Shown here: positions 10,482 to 21,500 of the stretch, one piece after another
How the letters are laid out: each line of letters begins with the position of its first letter
Numbering within the stretch: the first letter of the stretch is position 1
Origin: Tilletia caries
Lineage: Eukaryota; Basidiomycota; Exobasidiomycetes; Tilletiales; Tilletiaceae
Reading direction: 5' to 3'
NCBI GenBank assembly: GCA_032718865.1
Contig: JALUTQ010000037.1
Coordinates: 496,001-560,000 of the forward strand
DNA: 64,000 nt
Notes under the pieces: model-generated
What the model was told of the DNA's origin: nothing
What the model saw: only the letters and a program-made list of their open reading frames with translations
Database searches by the model: none
Made by a program: the position numbers and the translations under genes

Positions 10482-12183
10482 GTTGGGAATATATGCAGTA
10501 ATAGCGGGGCAGTGGATCTAGACGGCGCAGCAAAGATGAGGATCAGCAACCCAGGGACGGCAACATGGCCCGCTTGCGACGCACATACCTTTGTTTTGCG
10601 TTGCGTCGATGAGGATGCAGCAAGTGAATCCACGTCCTTGAAAAGTGCTTCCGTCCGAGTCGCAAGGTGAATAAATGCTGACTTCTGCGGCTGCGATTCT
10701 CACCTGAAGCAGAGAGGCAGCGTCGTCGGCGAGCTATGGATGAGAGTGGTACAGGAGTACACCGTGAGGGGTTAGGCTGCTGGAGGTCGTTATTGGTGTC
10801 CCAAGACGCGGTGCATCAGCTGACTGTGCGAGGGTCTCTCTGCTGTCTTCTATTCCGGCGCGTGCGCGTCGCTGTCGCTGTCGCTGTCGATATCGAGTCG
10901 GAGGTGAAGGTACGAGCGCGACCTCGACGATGAGGGCGGGCCGGTATTGGGGAGGCGGGGATGGCGCTGGGCCAATTACAAATCATTGTAGTCGATGATG
11001 CAATCTTTTCTAATGGTGAGTGCCACGCGTGCCACGTGCACATCGAATATCTTATCTCAACGAACGGGTCGCGAACGTTTCCTGAACCAGACGCAAACGG
11101 TCCTCGTCGCTCGCGTTCTCCTTCGCTGGCTGGCCAGTGGCCAAGTCAATTCTAGCCTCATATCATCAGGCGTGCGTTGATGACCCTTGTCGGGTCCGAC
11201 AGCAAATTGCAAGTGAGACTTTGCGAAGCTGTGCGATAGCACGCCTGATCTCAGATTACTAATGGGCACCTTGAACTGCAACCGCAACCCAACTTAGTGA
11301 AATCAGCGCTCGCCCAGCCCCGTCTGAGTGGTAAACCTTAAAGTCCCCCTCCCCCCTCACCATCCTCACTCTCGTCACCACTACAAGCACGCACGCAGTC
11401 ACACACCCACACTGTACCATATCCGTGCGCTCCTCAGCTTGTTCTCGTACAAGCTGACACACAAGCTGACACACAAGCTGACAGATCGTGGTGCGTAACT
11501 TTCTCTCTTGGTGCTCGCTATCTGGAGGTCAGTCAGTCAGTGAAAGAAGTATGTATTAGATTACTTAGGGAGTGCCCTGCGAGGTGTGCGCTTGCTGTTG
11601 GGAATGTGGGAGCTCGATGTTGGTGAGTGTGAGCGCGATCCATGGTCAGTTTGTGCGTGTGGTGTCAGTCGAAATTTCACTAAGTTGGGGTTCGGTTGCA
11701 GTTCAAGGTGGCTCTTAGTGATCTGCGCTCAGGCTGCCTTTGGCAGGTCCTCCGGAAGCCTCTAATGCAATTTGAAGCTCGGTCACGTGACACGACACAC
11801 GACACACGCCCTGCCACTGGCAGCCTGAGTTCCCCAGACTCTAGTTCTGGGGTTCCTTGAGCCTGGTTAGAATTTCGGCCGAACTTTTACTCTCGACATC
11901 GATTGAAACTTTTTTTTTCGCACCAAGCAAACATACCTCGCAACACTAACATATCTTGATCTTATGGCCATCCTCTGTTACCATTCCAAATCTGAGAGCA
12001 GTTGAAAGATAATCCATGCGCTGGAGACGCTCTGAAGTGTCACCTTTAATTAAATTCGTCGGCCGATCGCATCTACCGGGTTGTTGCCAGGCAGGCGACA
12101 GTTGTCTTTCGGCCTCAGTCAGTATCGAGTGCCAACACCACAAGTCCCAACCTTCTACGTCCAGTCCCAGCAGTGATCCCGAC
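10482..12183. other. Intergenic region with a small 12-bp tandem repeat
   Basis: Upstream of the CCCH gene I see no convincing gene. At 11449-11484 there are three tandem copies of ACAAGCTGACAC (the last ends in AG). A CT-rich stretch at about 11340-11410 and a T run at 11910-11917 are low-complexity. Short open frames here have no recognisable motifs. Confidence 0.5.
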
Positions 12184-13075
12184 ATGGGCTCTCAGGAGCT
12201 TCTATTTGCTTCCAACAGCCCCACAACCGCCCTGGTTCTGTCCCCAGCAGCCATCCGCCCGCTCATAGCAGTGCTCCAGGAGTCTCATCAGTCTTTACAC
12301 GCCTCCTCGTCGCCCAGTCCACACCCTTCCTCCCACTCATTCACAGTCCACACTACGCCAGTCTTGAGCGCCAACGGGTACAGGCTGTGTGCGCTGCTTA
12401 GCCACCTTTCCCTTCGTGTCGGCACCGAGTGTCGACGATTTCCTTGCCGGTGTATCCGTGAGCATCACGTTTCCTCGCTGCCACCGTCTTCTGGTTCTTA
12501 CACGTTCTCTCCTCTCTCCCAGCAGGCAGCAGGCTGACTATGCCACCGTCAAGGCCGATGGCCAGAAGACACAGTACGCCGCTGCAAAGCTCCACCAGTC
12601 CCTGCAGTCCACCTTCGTCAACAGCTACAGCGAGGCCCTCACCATAGACTTCGCCGCCAAGGCACTCGTGAAGAACCGGCTGCTCCCACCATCAACAACG
12701 ATGGCACGGCCCGACTGGCATCCGCGGGGACGAAACGGACGTATAGCGCTCCTTCGGCTACGTCGCCGACCTCGTCTCATCTGCACTCCTTTGCATCGCC
12801 ACGCATGAGCGCCACAAGATCGTCGCCGGCATCCACCACCGTTGTCGCCGCCGCCGACACCAGCAGCAAACCCGACCGCTCGGTATCCTCGTCCTCGATC
12901 TCCTCCGCGGCTGCTACGTTGACCGCCCTTAGGCTGCGTTCTGCGCCAGCAGGCAGGCTCCCACTTTCATCGCACGCATCTGTCATCGTCACCGCGCGCT
13001 GCTTTGGCTGCTTCGTTGGCCGTCTCGCCGGCTGCAGCCTGCATGCGGTTACGCTTCTCCATTTGCAGAGGTAAG
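12184..13075 (+). pseudogene. Degenerate gene of unknown family
   Basis: Coding character jumps between frames. The stretch starts with MGSQELLFASNSPTTAL at ATG 12184 and moves to another frame at SAPSVDDFLAG (about 12425-12460). It continues after a possible intron as DYATVKADGQKTQYAAAKL, ending near LTIDFAAKALVKNRLL (12535-12690). A third frame from about 12750 reads YVADLVSSALLCIATHERH, then KIVAGIHHR and GILVLDLLRG. The shifts are not all explained by GT..AG introns, so I read it as a decayed gene. I do not recognise the family. Confidence 0.4.
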
Positions 13076-14395
13076 ACTGTAAGAGAGGAGCATGAGAGCA
13101 GCATGGTCACATCCGCTGGTAAGTTTTCGACCACGCTCGCGTCAGAAGCTGACATTCGTTCTTCCTTCGTCGTCTAGACCGCCGATGCCCTCCATATCCC
13201 GTATCACACTCGCCTCGTCACTGGCTTGCAGTTGTAGACAGGTTGGAAGGCACACGGCGTTCGTGCCCATTCACTCATTGTGCACCAGGTATACGTCCAA
13301 ATCGCGATGTCGTGGCCGTAGAGGTGAAACGCACGGATGGGCTCCGCCTCGGTCCTGCGAAGCGACTCAAGACGGAAGCAGGCGCGGCTGCTACCAGCAC
13401 GTCCGCCACAACCGACTGGGGGAAGGAAGAGGCAAGCTGCCTACGTATGTAATGCACGCCACCGACCGCCCACTTTGTGCCCTTTGTCGTCGGCTCATCC
13501 AGGCCGCAGACATGAGGCACAGACGACAACACCATCTATCTAGCCATCTCCCTCCATTCGCCAACAACTCACGGCCAATTCGGTCGCGGTCCCCAGCTTC
13601 CACGTCGATCTTACAAAGGGCGCAGACAGGCGGCAATGTTTCCGCCCCTTAGGCAATAGGCATACTTGCAACGCAGCCGAGATTCAATAATTTAGATCAA
13701 TTGTTTGCTCGCGGCGATTTGGAGAATACACTATTTGCAATTATCCCAATCTGTTTCATCGGTCAATACTGCCAAGCCCCAGTCATACGTACAGCGCACA
13801 CGCCCACACCCCGAGCTTGTGCGACCTTGCCTCCAATCAAACGGCTGACTACAACGGACAGTGTCGACTCCGGTCAAGGCGGCGCTAGCGGCGCGTCCCG
13901 TTCATTGGCGAGCACGGGTGAGCGGGAACGAGCACGCACGATTACAGACGAGCATGTACGTACGACATCCTTCCTCCCACCGGGCCAGACATCCTCCTTC
14001 CACTCCCCACGCCAAACTCCTCCTTCCACCACCCACGCCAGACACCCTCTTCCCACCAGCACACCTGCACACCTGTTCCCTCCTCCAACGTGGGCCAGTC
14101 GTTCTCCCCGCACACGCACATCAATCTCCCCCTTTCTACGACAATCATCCCTTCTGCCCCGACGCCTGTCTCCTTCCTTCCACGAGCATTGGTCTGCCTT
14201 CCACACCACGTTCCTCACTCCGACAACTTTCAGATGCAGTGCAGGGCCATCAGCCGCACTGGCTTTCGCCGCCAGCCGCCGTGACCACTCTCCTATAAAA
14301 CACAGGTCATCAACCGCTCGGACAAGATTCTGCATCCCTCACACAGCTTATTCGAGTAAAGAATCTTCTCCTTCCTATATCCCCTCTCGAGCTTG
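13076..14395. other. No supported gene
   Basis: Several overlapping short open frames on both strands have no recognisable motif. From about 13970 to 14280 the plus strand is C-rich (CCACC, CTCC runs), as in promoter regions of this genome. CTATAAAAC at about 14293 is a TATA-like sequence roughly 100 bp upstream of the F-box-like gene start. Confidence 0.4.
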
Positions 14396-16292
14396 ATGCC
14401 CTTCAGTGGTGAGTGTTCCCCCCTCCCCCCCCCCCCCTTTCTCGACCCCACCCGCTGTCACTGACATCAGACCTTCCCTCCTCAGCTCTACCTGGCGAGA
14501 TCATCCTACAGATCGCCACACAAGCCCTCATCCCCGACGAACCCGCCAAGGAAGACCTTTGTTCCCTTTGCCGTCGTGCCTGCGAACTTAGGCTCATCAG
14601 TCCCCGTTTCAACATGGCCGTCCCATTCGTCCTCAGCCAGCACTTCCATACGTACCAATTGGTGCATGAGCGGCCCATACGGGCTAACCTCCCGACATGG
14701 ATTCCCTCTCTCCGCGATCCGCCGGGTGTGCATCACTTGTACTGGTTCCTGCACCAAGGGGTCCGGCACAACAACCTCCCAGACCTCCGCAAGCTCTCGG
14801 ACACGCTTCAGATTGCCAAGCTGCCCAAACTGAAGAGCACTTCTCTGGACCTGCGCCTCAAGGACCTCCCCATATCGAACACCACTCGCATGTGGAATGA
14901 CCTTCATGTTCCGCAATGGATCCAAGTCACCACCACCCTCAGCAAGATGTTGGCGGTCTGTTCCACGCTCGAAGAGCTTAACCTGCGCGTCCCTCCCCAA
15001 CAGGACATCATCAATATCGTCGAAAACTCATCGCCAACAACAAGTCTCTCCGCAAGGTTTACATCGAGGTAGACTCCGCACACCAACGCGACGATTGCTT
15101 CAGACCCATAATGAACCTCGACAATCTCACCCACCCAGACGAGTCGTACTCCTCTCTCAAGCGCTTCATCATTCGAGCGCCGTCGGTCCACGTTGTCGTC
15201 GACAAGGACGGCCCACTCACAAAGCGGCTCCGAAAGGTTGAAGAATTCGGCATTGCCGTCGCCAGGCTTTCGACGCCCGTCAAGAACTGGCAGTGGGCCC
15301 TTAAGCTAATGGGTAGCACCCCAAAGCTGAAGGCCTGCGAGTTCGCCGTATCGGCCCTAAAGGACGACGCCTCCGAGGATCTCTCGCCCATCAAGATCGC
15401 AAAGCTCCCGGATCTCACCGACCTCCTCCTCGAGCTGAATGAGGTCGACTCCGTCATGCTGCGCATGCTCGACGCCCCCAGCCTTATCAACCTTCGCGTT
15501 CACAGCATCGTCAACATCGACCACTGGCATCCCTGCCCCCTCGGCCACTTCCCATCCCTCTTCGCAGTCACGATGTGGTTGCCTGGCCAGTCCGCCGCAC
15601 GCCTCGATGCACTTGGTATCCCGCGATCCAAGTACTACCACAACCTGAACGACACGCACAACTACAGCATTTTTCACGAGGACTCTTTCACCGCCTACAT
15701 CAAGCCATACGTCAAGTCCTCGCCGAGCACGATTGACGCCGAGAGCCCGAGCAGCTTCTTCCAGAGGGCGGCCGCACAGGCCAGGGAGGATGCCGCTGAT
15801 GAGGCCGCCGAAGCTGCTGCCGCAGCTGCTGCCGACCCCGCCGACACCAACAACGCAGTCGCAGCCGACGCTGAAGCCCTCACTGGCGACGCAGAAGCGG
15901 ACGCTGCAGCCGATCCACCATCCACCGATGTATTTGGGCCGGTCCAAAGCCTCACCCCTTCGGACATCAATCCGACCCTCACCACCCTGGCCGGTACCCC
16001 CTCACTTGACTCGGTCAGCAACCCAGGTTCCTCGTCTTCCGCGCCCCTCGCCTTCCCCGCTTCGCCTCCGGGCCGCCAGGGATGCTTCCAGTCCCCTGGC
16101 TCGCAATGTGACGGCAGCACACCGGAAGAAGAGCCCGTCACTATCTGTAGCACTATCCCCGCGGAGGAACGGACGAGCAGCGCTTCCGGCAGCTCCACAC
16201 GTCTCGGCCGTGCCCTTGCGTCCTCCAGCAGCTCTGGCAAACGTCCTAGTCGTGGAACCGATCTAGGAGGAAAGCGACCCCGACACCGCTGA
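14396..16292 (+). pseudogene. F-box-like protein with long Ala/Ser tail, one-base frameshift
   Basis: Exon 1 is 14396-14408 (MPFSA start). The intron is 14409-14485 (GTGAGT..CTCAG). Exon 2 continues as LPGEIILQIATQALIPDE, an F-box-like N-terminus, and then a leucine-spaced region of LRR type (LKSTSLDLRLKDLPI, CSTLEELNLRV). Near 15022 the frame IINIVEN must switch to LIANNKSLRKVYIEV to stay coding. The shift equals loss of one base in or near GAAAAC. Downstream the frame stays open to 16292 with leucine-spaced text and an Ala-rich then Ser-rich tail ending KRPSRGTDLGGKRPRHR. F-box proteins select substrates for SCF ubiquitin ligases. The break may be real or a homopolymer sequencing error. Confidence 0.65.
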
Positions 16293-16543
16293 GATTCCTC
16301 ACTCAATATGCCAACTCCTTCTTCCGTGATCTGTCTCCTTCTTTCATCCTTCAATCCAAAAGTTCTCGATTCTCATCTCCATCTGAAGTTTGAGTCCTCT
16401 AGCCCTCGAATCCTCTCGCACTCTATGATGTCCCTCTTTCGCAAATCATCTCAAGTCTCTCAATGGAAAGGCCCTCCCCTCCAATCCTCTCGCAACCGTC
16501 CCTTCTGACTCCCCTGTAATGTCCTTGTCGTTGTCGTCGCCGG

Positions 16544-17804
16544 TTGAAGCCAAGCCGCTTTTGGAAATCATCTCAACTTGTTGTGCTTGATCTGCACGCC
16601 ATCCAGGCGAAAGTTTGTGAACGATTGGTTGTCATTGCCCTTCGCGGTCATCATCTGATATCTGCTAGCCGTCGCTGCCGAGCTCCGTCTGACCCCAGCG
16701 TCCACTTCCCCTCCAAGGTTGGCGACCCCTCCACCCCGGCCGCGCTGTTCTGTAGAGTAGCTGCTTCCAGGGAACCCTATCGTCCCCTGCCCCTCCCACG
16801 GTTGCCGATCCTTCCACCCCGTCCGCGCCGTCATGTCGATGTTCCGCTGGCTCGCCTTGATGAGTCCGACCTGTCGCGATGCAGTCAGCATGGACGCGGG
16901 CGCCGATACCTTTGAGGAGCGTAGCATCGTTCGACTGGTCCGCAGTCATCAGTCAGCCCTCCTTACCGAGTCTTGTGGGGGACGCCCAACTTCCACTGCC
17001 CCTTCCAAGGTTGCAGATCGTTCCGCCCCGGCCGCGCCGTTGTGACGGGCTGCTGCTTGCTCGCCCTGATGAGGCGGGAAGGCCGCGCTCGGAGCGTTCA
17101 TGTACGCAGGCGGCGATACTTGTGAGCCGCGCTGCATTGTTTGAACGGTCCGCAAAGCCTCAGGCCTCAGGCCTGAGGTGGACGGCAGAGGAACGTCAGC
17201 TTCACGCAGACTCTGCAGCAGCAAACACGGCGACACCGGACACTCACCAAGCCGAAGTCCAAGAGTTGTATATCAGCAGTTGGGAAAGTGCTTGCATGTA
17301 GTCCGCCTCGTTGTGTTGAATGTCGGTCCGGAGCTGTGCCGCACATCCGCTGACATCGCTGACCGCGGCTTCGAGTTGAACGCTTGACGCCTCGTTTGTC
17401 GCCACCATCTGACCTCGTATCCTCCGCAATCCTGCCAGCAGTTGTTGATGTACCCGTTGGTGTGTTTGGTCCAGCTCCTCTTGCAATTGTGCCTGCATTC
17501 CCTGAACCTGCATCTGCAGCCGTCCTTGCGCGGTCGTGAGCTCATGTTTGACGCCATCCTCGAGGTGCTGCAGGTCGTTCAAAAGTTGTCCGTGTAGCCG
17601 CTCCATCTCCTTGACGTTGTGCTCCGACACGCTTGAGAGTGACAGGGTCACCGAATTGAGTCGAGCAAGTCCATCGCTCAGCCGCCCGGAGTTGAGGTAA
17701 GCTCCTTCCAAAGCCGAGGCGTAGCGAATGAGGTTGCCTGGAACGCCCGCCGCCGCCGGCGGATGCCATCCTGTCGGCCGCTGAGGAGGTTCCATGACGA
17801 ACAA
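16544..17804 (-). CDS. Coiled-coil protein of unknown family, possibly multi-exon and decayed
   Basis: From ATG 17804 the frame runs 186 residues. The central region (about 60-150) is heptad-like and Gln/Leu-rich (LHGQLLNDLQHLEDGVKHEL, AQLQEELDQTHQRVHQQLLA), predicting a coiled coil. After a possible donor (GTGAGTGTCC near 17250) further coding-like text follows in other frames (MQRGSQVSPPAYMNAPSAAF, 16949-17150) and again in a diverged copy at 16665-16945. I do not recognise it. It sits upstream of, and opposite to, the Helitron gene. It could be an accessory ORF of that element or an unrelated decayed gene. Confidence 0.4.
16690..17160. repeat. Diverged tandem duplication
   Basis: A block containing CCTTCCAAGGTTGC, GATC.TTCC.CCCCGGCCGCGCCGT, GCTCGCC.TGATGAG and GGTCCGCA occurs at about 16783-16945 and again at 16982-17156. 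A third partial copy starts near 16700. Spacing of the landmarks is conserved but identity is low, so this is an old duplication, probably of an exon of the minus-strand coiled-coil gene. Confidence 0.6.
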
Positions 17805-18152
17805 GTGATGATGGGTAGCGACTGTTGTCTCCGCGGGAGGTCGAGATGCTCAAGTTGGAGCTGAGTGATGGATGTCGGACGCGTTTGACGTCGGAGAAAG
17901 GGGCTGTTCCATGGTCCGGTTTTCTCGCAAAAAGTCGGCGCTCGAGTTGTCAGGCGGTGCCCGATCCCTGACGCTATGACCTTCCCGGTCCCCCATAACT
18001 TCCAAAACGTCCACCAACCGCATCCTTCAATGTCCATCCTGATCTTCCACGGACGGCCACCGACCATCTGCCAGCTGCCTGCTTCGACCATATTCCAAGG
18101 TACACGCCCTTAGGCGCCACCCCCACCACACCGCACCCTCTTACGAGCACCA

Positions 18153-18243
18153 CCCATCAAGGTACGTTCTCCTGCATGCACCATCCAACAAGGTACGTCC
18201 TCCTGCATGCACCATCCAACCAGGCACGTCCTCCTACATGCAC
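18153..18243. repeat. Three copies of a 31-bp tandem repeat upstream of the Helitron gene
   Basis: Copies at about 18153, 18182 and 18213 share AAGGTACGT.CTCCTGCATGCACCATCCAAC with few changes. Each contains the palindrome TGCATGCA or a variant. The repeat lies about 270 bp upstream of the Helitron start codon. It may be regulatory, or a subterminal binding array of the element. Confidence 0.7.
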
Positions 18244-18325
18244 CGCGCAACCAAGTTCACCCTCGTACGGATTGCTCCCAGGCAGACCACTGTACCAAGA
18301 GTGGCTATGGACTACGAACGGCATG

Positions 18326-18333
18326 TATAAAGG
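18326..18333 (+). promoter_or_regulatory. TATA box of the Helitron gene
   Basis: TATAAAGG lies about 180 bp upstream of the ATG at 18509 and just after the 31-bp repeat array. The spacing leaves room for a 5' UTR. It is only a sequence match. Confidence 0.4.
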
Positions 18334-18508
18334 CCCCTAACGCGGCGGTCATGCCACGGCGCATCTCCATCCCGCCCACCAACTAGCGTTGACAACACCG
18401 CACGTATGTAGTCCCGAATCCCTAACGCGCATCCCTCACCTACTGACACTGTTCTGATACAAATTTCTCCTCCCTGCGGGACCAGCTCGGCGTATCCTGC
18501 GAAATACC

Positions 18509-21500
18509 ATGGTCAAATCGCAAGACATCTTCAGTCCAACAACGACACCATCCCTCAAATGTCTCGCAGTGGCCTACTTTCCGAGCAAGGGGGCCAGTCG
18601 AATGAATCGACCTGCTCTCGTTGAGCTCTTCCTCCAGGGCATGGCGGACGAGGAGGTGCAGCTTTACGAGAAGGCATCGCGTCGCCGCTTGGAAGAGCTC
18701 GACGACATATCACATTTGTTGCCCGTAGTCCACCGACAAATGCAAGACCGTTACGGGGACCTCTTTCCAAAGTACCTGCAGTCGGGTTCCAGGACCAACG
18801 ATGCACGGCTATCACGGATGCGAGACTCCACACATCCAAGGATAGCAGAACCCGCAGCCATAAGGACGCAAGACTCGGCAAGCGCACGAGTACTCACAGT
18901 TACGGAGGCATTATCCCCTGAAGGTACGTCTCATGCCCAATGACCCTTACATCCTCGCACACATCGCAATGGGACTGATCCGACCTGACCTTGGCAGCCA
19001 ACGTGTGGCCGAAACCCATCGACAAGGCAATCCAGGACGAGTGCATGTCCGGCTTTCTCGACCACACGAACCTCAAGGCGGCAAAAACATGTGCTGTCTG
19101 CGCACGCCGCACATTCTCCAACGACTTGCTTTTCACGAAGGACGATCTCAAGTGCAGCACGGTCAGTGCCGAACGGCTCGACCTCGATCTCCTTGCAATC
19201 ACGGATCCTCATGTCCTTGCGCGACCGGAGCATCACTTCGAATACGGACATCCTTCCCTCAAAGGCCTGGCATTGGAAAGGGCTGGTGTCCACATCGTCA
19301 ACGAGGACGTGCAGCTGGACGTGTGTGGTGATTGTCTTTCATCACTGACGCATGATCCTCCCACACTACCGGGATTGGCCCTCGCGAATGGAAATCTACG
19401 CGGCGTCCTACCAGACGATTTGCAGGATATTACGTGGCTCGAGGAACGATTATGCGCCAAGTATCTGGCGTCCGCTTATGTCATCCGCCTTTACGACCTT
19501 ACTTCCCCCGGCGCCGCAGAGTCACGACCGCGGGTGATGAAGGGCCACGCGTGCTCGTTCCCGCTTAATACGGTGTCTACGGCCGTCAAGCTGCCATGGG
19601 CCTTCGGAGACGGTGGGCCAATCTTGAGCTGCATTGTTATTGGACCACGGAAGCCCCGCCGCGAGGACCTCCGGAAAGTCTTCAAGGTCAGAAGGAACAA
19701 AGTACTTTCGCTCATGAAGTACCTTCGCACACACTTCAAAGACTATCCGCAGATTCCTATCGACGAAGAGGCTCTCTTAGCCCTGCCCGAAAACGATGTT
19801 CCGGAGTTGATCATGCGCCACGTCATCTACGAGGCACGCGGAGAAGTTCCGAGCTTGTTCGATCAAGAAACGGCTGGATTGGAGCAGCATCCGGCCCTCA
19901 TCCCTGAGGATGCAGAGGACGAGGACCCTGACGGCGGGACATTCCTGGAGCACCACGGCACGATCGACATCAACGGTGTGTCCATTCCTGTCCACTATCG
20001 TACGGCAGTTGCGCTGGCGAATGCCACGGGAACGCAACAGCCCGACCCTGCCGCTCAACAAACTGATTCTGCCGTCAAGTATGTAACAGGTACTGAACGC
20101 CCGGACCTCGTCATTAAGCACGGTACCAAGTTCGTGCAGGAGTACAATAACCCTGGGCTCTTCCCTGGCATGTTTCCGACACTGTTCCCCTGGGGCGTTG
20201 GAGGATTCGAAGGAACGCGCACAACCCCATTGTCCTTCAACCGCCAGGCCACCTATCTCCTCGACCTTGCGCAGAACGATTTCCGACGACATTGGTCGTA
20301 TATTTTCATCGTTGCAAACATCAAGCAACGTCGAGCTGTGCATTTGGGCACGCGCTTAGCCTGTAAGGCTCGCGACCACGAACACTTCACGACACTGCTC
20401 GCAGGCCTTGATTCGACGGTCGTGAAGCGGGTTTCCCAACGGGTTGCGCGCGGCGAAGATCTGCACGGGGTGACCGGTGTCGAAGGCCGTATCTTCTCCC
20501 TGCTGAAGAAATGCGAGCTTGTCTCTGCGATGGTCCCCGGATCGAAGGCCATCATGAATCGTGCTCGGGCGGACATTCGTGCCTACATCGGAGAGTTCGG
20601 CATCTTCCAACTGTTTCTCACCCTGAATCCCAGTCCAACCCACTCCCCGGTCTTCCAAGTGTTCTTTGGCGACGAGACAGTCGATCTCGAGGTGCCTTGC
20701 CCAACCCTACCATCAGCGAGCGCAAGAGCCAAACGTGTCGCCGACGATCCGGTGGCCGCGGCCGATTACTTCCACTTCCACCTGGCAGCGGTCTTCCACT
20801 GTCTGCTGGGGTGGGACATGCGCAAGAAGAAACCTTCGGCCCAAGGCGGCATCCTCGGGGAACTTGCAGCATACTTCTTGGTCAAGGAGTTCACCATGCG
20901 GGGACAGCTACACTCCCATTGCCTGCTCTGGTTGAAGGGCGGTCTCAATCCATCAACCCTTCGTGCAAAGCTTCGGAATTCGGACGAGTTCCGCGCGCGG
21001 TATCTCCAATTCTTTGACGACCTGATCGCTCATGAATTACCTCCTTCGCCCACCACTGCAGCCCCTAGCACCAGCTCAGAGGTCACTCCGGCTCGATTTC
21101 CTCGGCAGGAGCGCCCTCCGCACCCCAGCGATCCAGATTATGCACTCAAATTTGCCGAAGACCACAGGCTCCTCGGTGAGGCCGTTCAACGCCACCGCTG
21201 TACCTTCACATGCTTCAAAGGGGGGCGGGATTCGTGCCGCTTTCTGTTCCCGCATGAGCTCAATGAGCATCCAGCCTTCGATGCAGCGACGAATTCGGTG
21301 TACCCTCGCATCCGGGATGGGACAGTTAATTGGCACAATCCCTTGCTCTTAGTCGCAACCCGACACAACCACGACCTGAAGGCGGTTCAGAGCGGAAAGA
21401 GCGGCGTTGCGGCCGCGTCGTACATCACCTCATACGCGACTAAATCCGACGAGACGCCTGCCAATCAAATTTTGATGATTAACACTGTGTATGAACGAAT

